Both the position numbers and the translations under genes were made by a program. Shown piece after piece: positions 32,754-33,552 of a DNA stretch of 33,552 nt. The stretch spans positions 1 through 33,552 of the forward strand of contig JACNIZ010000236.1 of assembly GCA_014382805.1 (NCBI GenBank). The letters run 5' to 3'. A model generated the notes under the pieces. The model was not told where the DNA came from. It saw nothing but the letters and a program-made list of their open reading frames with translations, and made no database searches. This DNA comes from Planctomycetota bacterium. Lineage in GTDB: Bacteria > Planctomycetota > UBA1135. The first letter of the stretch is position 1; each line of letters begins with the position of its first letter.

Positions 32754-33143
32754 TTAGACTGCAACCCAAGTCGGCACTGCTGACTTGGGTTGTTCGGTGT
32801 CTGCGTTTCGGGCAGAGCGGTCTTGAAAGCTACGCTTGAGTGCGCGCCGGACTTGTGCACAAGCCTCGCCGACCTCTGGACATGCCAATTCCACAAACAG
32901 GAACCGTCCAGCGCGGCGGGTGGTCACCAAACCAGCGGCCTGCATCTTACTTAAATGCTGTGACAAGCTCGGTTTAGGGATACCTGTCAATTTCAATAGC
33001 CGAGCCGAGGCAACTTCACCTCGCTGTTGGCATAAAGCATCCAATATTTGTAATCGAATGGGGTGGCCCATGGTTTTGCAGAATTCGGATTGAATCCGGT
33101 AACCATCTAGGTCGCTCTCATTGGGAAATCCGGTCAAATTCAT
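32754..33143 (-). CDS. ArsR-family winged-helix transcriptional regulator
   Basis: 129 residues from ATG 33143; an upstream reading to 33287 lacks family features. The ArsR fold is clear: CKTMGHPIRLQILDALCQQ, then LLKLTGIPKPSLSQHLSKMQAAGLV (turn and recognition helix about 51-73) and TTRRAGRFLFVEL as the wing. Metal-sensing ArsR proteins usually carry paired cysteines in alpha-3 (CVC) or an equivalent site. The three Cys here (22, 38, 88) are not in such a motif, so this is more likely a redox or other type of sensor. It is divergent from a partial lipoprotein gene, the usual layout for an autoregulated pair. Confidence 0.88.
   Translation of the reverse strand: MNLTGFPNESDLDGYRIQSEFCKTMGHPIRLQILDALCQQRGEVASARLLKLTGIPKPSLSQHLSKMQAAGLVTTRRAGRFLFVELACPEVGEACAQVRRALKRSFQDRSARNADTEQPKSAVPTWVAV
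32762..32792. repeat. 11-base perfect inverted repeat in the last codons of the ArsR gene
   Basis: CAACCCAAGTC (32762-32772) and GACTTGGGTTG (32782-32792) pair perfectly around a nine-base loop. The hairpin overlaps the last codons of the ArsR gene and lies 16 bases beyond the stop of the convergent secreted-protein gene. There is no T-tract on either strand. It could end or protect transcripts of both genes. Confidence 0.75.
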
Positions 33144-33296
33144 GGTATTCGCAATGGCACAAACAGTTGTTGCGGATCTCTCTAACTCACAGGATGGATC
33201 AAACAAGCCGAGTTTTGCAACAACCCGAAGGTGTAGTACGCTGCCGCAACCTGAAACCGGCCCCACCCGCTGTGGTGCCCAGGTCAATCACAACCC
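33144..33296. promoter_or_regulatory. Divergent ArsR / lipoprotein regulatory region with inverted repeat
   Basis: 153 bases between the two starts. GTTGTTGC (33166-33173) and GCAACAAC (33217-33224) are perfect inverted copies with start points 51 bases apart, about five helical turns. They are candidate sites for ArsR-type dimers, although the usual ArsR operator is a closer inverted repeat. No convincing -35 and -10 pair was found. Confidence 0.35.
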
Positions 33297-33552
33297 ATGA
33301 AAATCGTCCTACTCGCTGCTTTGACCGGCGCCATGCTTTTGCCGTCCTGTCAAACCACCCAGCAACACCTGAAGCCGGGCATGACTCGGACTGCGGTGGC
33401 TTTTTCCTACGCGGATATGAGCACTCCGGCCGGTGATTCCACTGATCTAACCGTGGAGGGCGCTTACGGCACTTTCTATCAAGCGGATCAAGAAGTTGGC
33501 TTCAAGGTAAATTACAGCGATTCTGAGTTAGCGGGGGCTTCTACCGACCAGT
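33297..33552 (+). CDS. Lipoprotein, N-terminal part only (runs off right edge)
   Basis: 85 residues are visible. MKIVLLAALTGAMLLPSC is a lipoprotein signal with the lipobox LPSC (Cys18). The remainder (AVAFSYADMSTPAGDST, then LTVEGAYGTFYQAD) alternates polar and hydrophobic residues, as in a beta-barrel or beta-sheet outer-membrane protein. The gene is cut by the end of the window. Its family and function are unknown. It is divergent from the ArsR gene and may be its target. Confidence 0.75.
   Translation, partial: MKIVLLAALTGAMLLPSCQTTQQHLKPGMTRTAVAFSYADMSTPAGDSTDLTVEGAYGTFYQADQEVGFKVNYSDSELAGASTDQ

Overview
The window looks like chromosomal DNA of a free-living, probably diderm bacterium of moderate GC content (roughly mid-50s %, by eye). 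It shows no insertion sequence, phage gene or CRISPR array. The gene set points to the Planctomycetota or a close relative. The pointers are a eukaryote-like adenylosuccinate lyase, a SMUG1-type uracil-DNA glycosylase, a single-chain glycyl-tRNA synthetase, a HEAT/VWA lipoprotein, a large glycine-rich lipoprotein, a secreted protein with a C-terminal module I associate with planctomycete exported proteins, and a very cysteine-rich exported protein. This placement is inference. Many starts lack a clear Shine-Dalgarno sequence, so start choices rest mainly on domain boundaries and on gene overlaps.

Layout, left to right. 1-3032 (minus): a HEAT/VWA lipoprotein followed by a membrane sensor kinase that runs off the left edge. 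3065-5460 (plus): a small unknown protein translationally coupled to a membrane-anchored sulfatase-fold enzyme. 10298-5457 (minus): a five-gene run of glyS, ptsI, a four-repeat Myb/SANT-like protein, a DUF971 protein and a four-helix membrane protein. 10299-10606: a regulatory region with a palindrome and two direct repeats, leading to a plus-strand AAA+/Fis regulator that lacks the sigma-54 contact loop. 15364-11562 (minus): plsY, gpsA and an inactive M16-like lipoprotein. 15513-15779 (plus): a dicluster ferredoxin. 18084-15984 (minus): a degenerate TIM-barrel gene, a DHH phosphoesterase, then tRNA-Gly(GCC) with its own terminator.

18200-19771 (plus) encodes the most unusual gene, an exported protein with about 43 cysteines, tandem 8-residue repeats, acidic Cys clusters and a C-terminal coiled coil. 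It ends in a strong terminator. 24408-19871 (minus) is a tight six-gene run of ruvC, an unknown gene, a ComEA-like helix-hairpin-helix gene, nadC, a VanZ-like gene and purB. 24501-25716 (plus) holds ispD and ispF, two steps of the MEP isoprenoid pathway, overlapping by 8 bases. 29386-25736 (minus) is a 1216-residue lipoprotein, downstream of a SAM methyltransferase. 30249-31755 (plus) is a two-gene base-excision-repair cassette of SMUG1-like glycosylase and ExoIII-type AP endonuclease, 4 bases apart. A secreted protein, an ArsR-family regulator and a divergent partial lipoprotein close the window.

Most genes are housekeeping: translation, phospholipid, NAD, purine and isoprenoid synthesis, and DNA repair. 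They are interleaved with lineage-specific exported proteins. The best candidates for new biology are the Cys-rich protein, the four-repeat Myb/SANT protein, the unusual AAA+ regulator with its operator-like repeats, the unknown gene coupled to ruvC, and a recurring pattern of hairpins without T-tracts built into the last codons of convergent genes.
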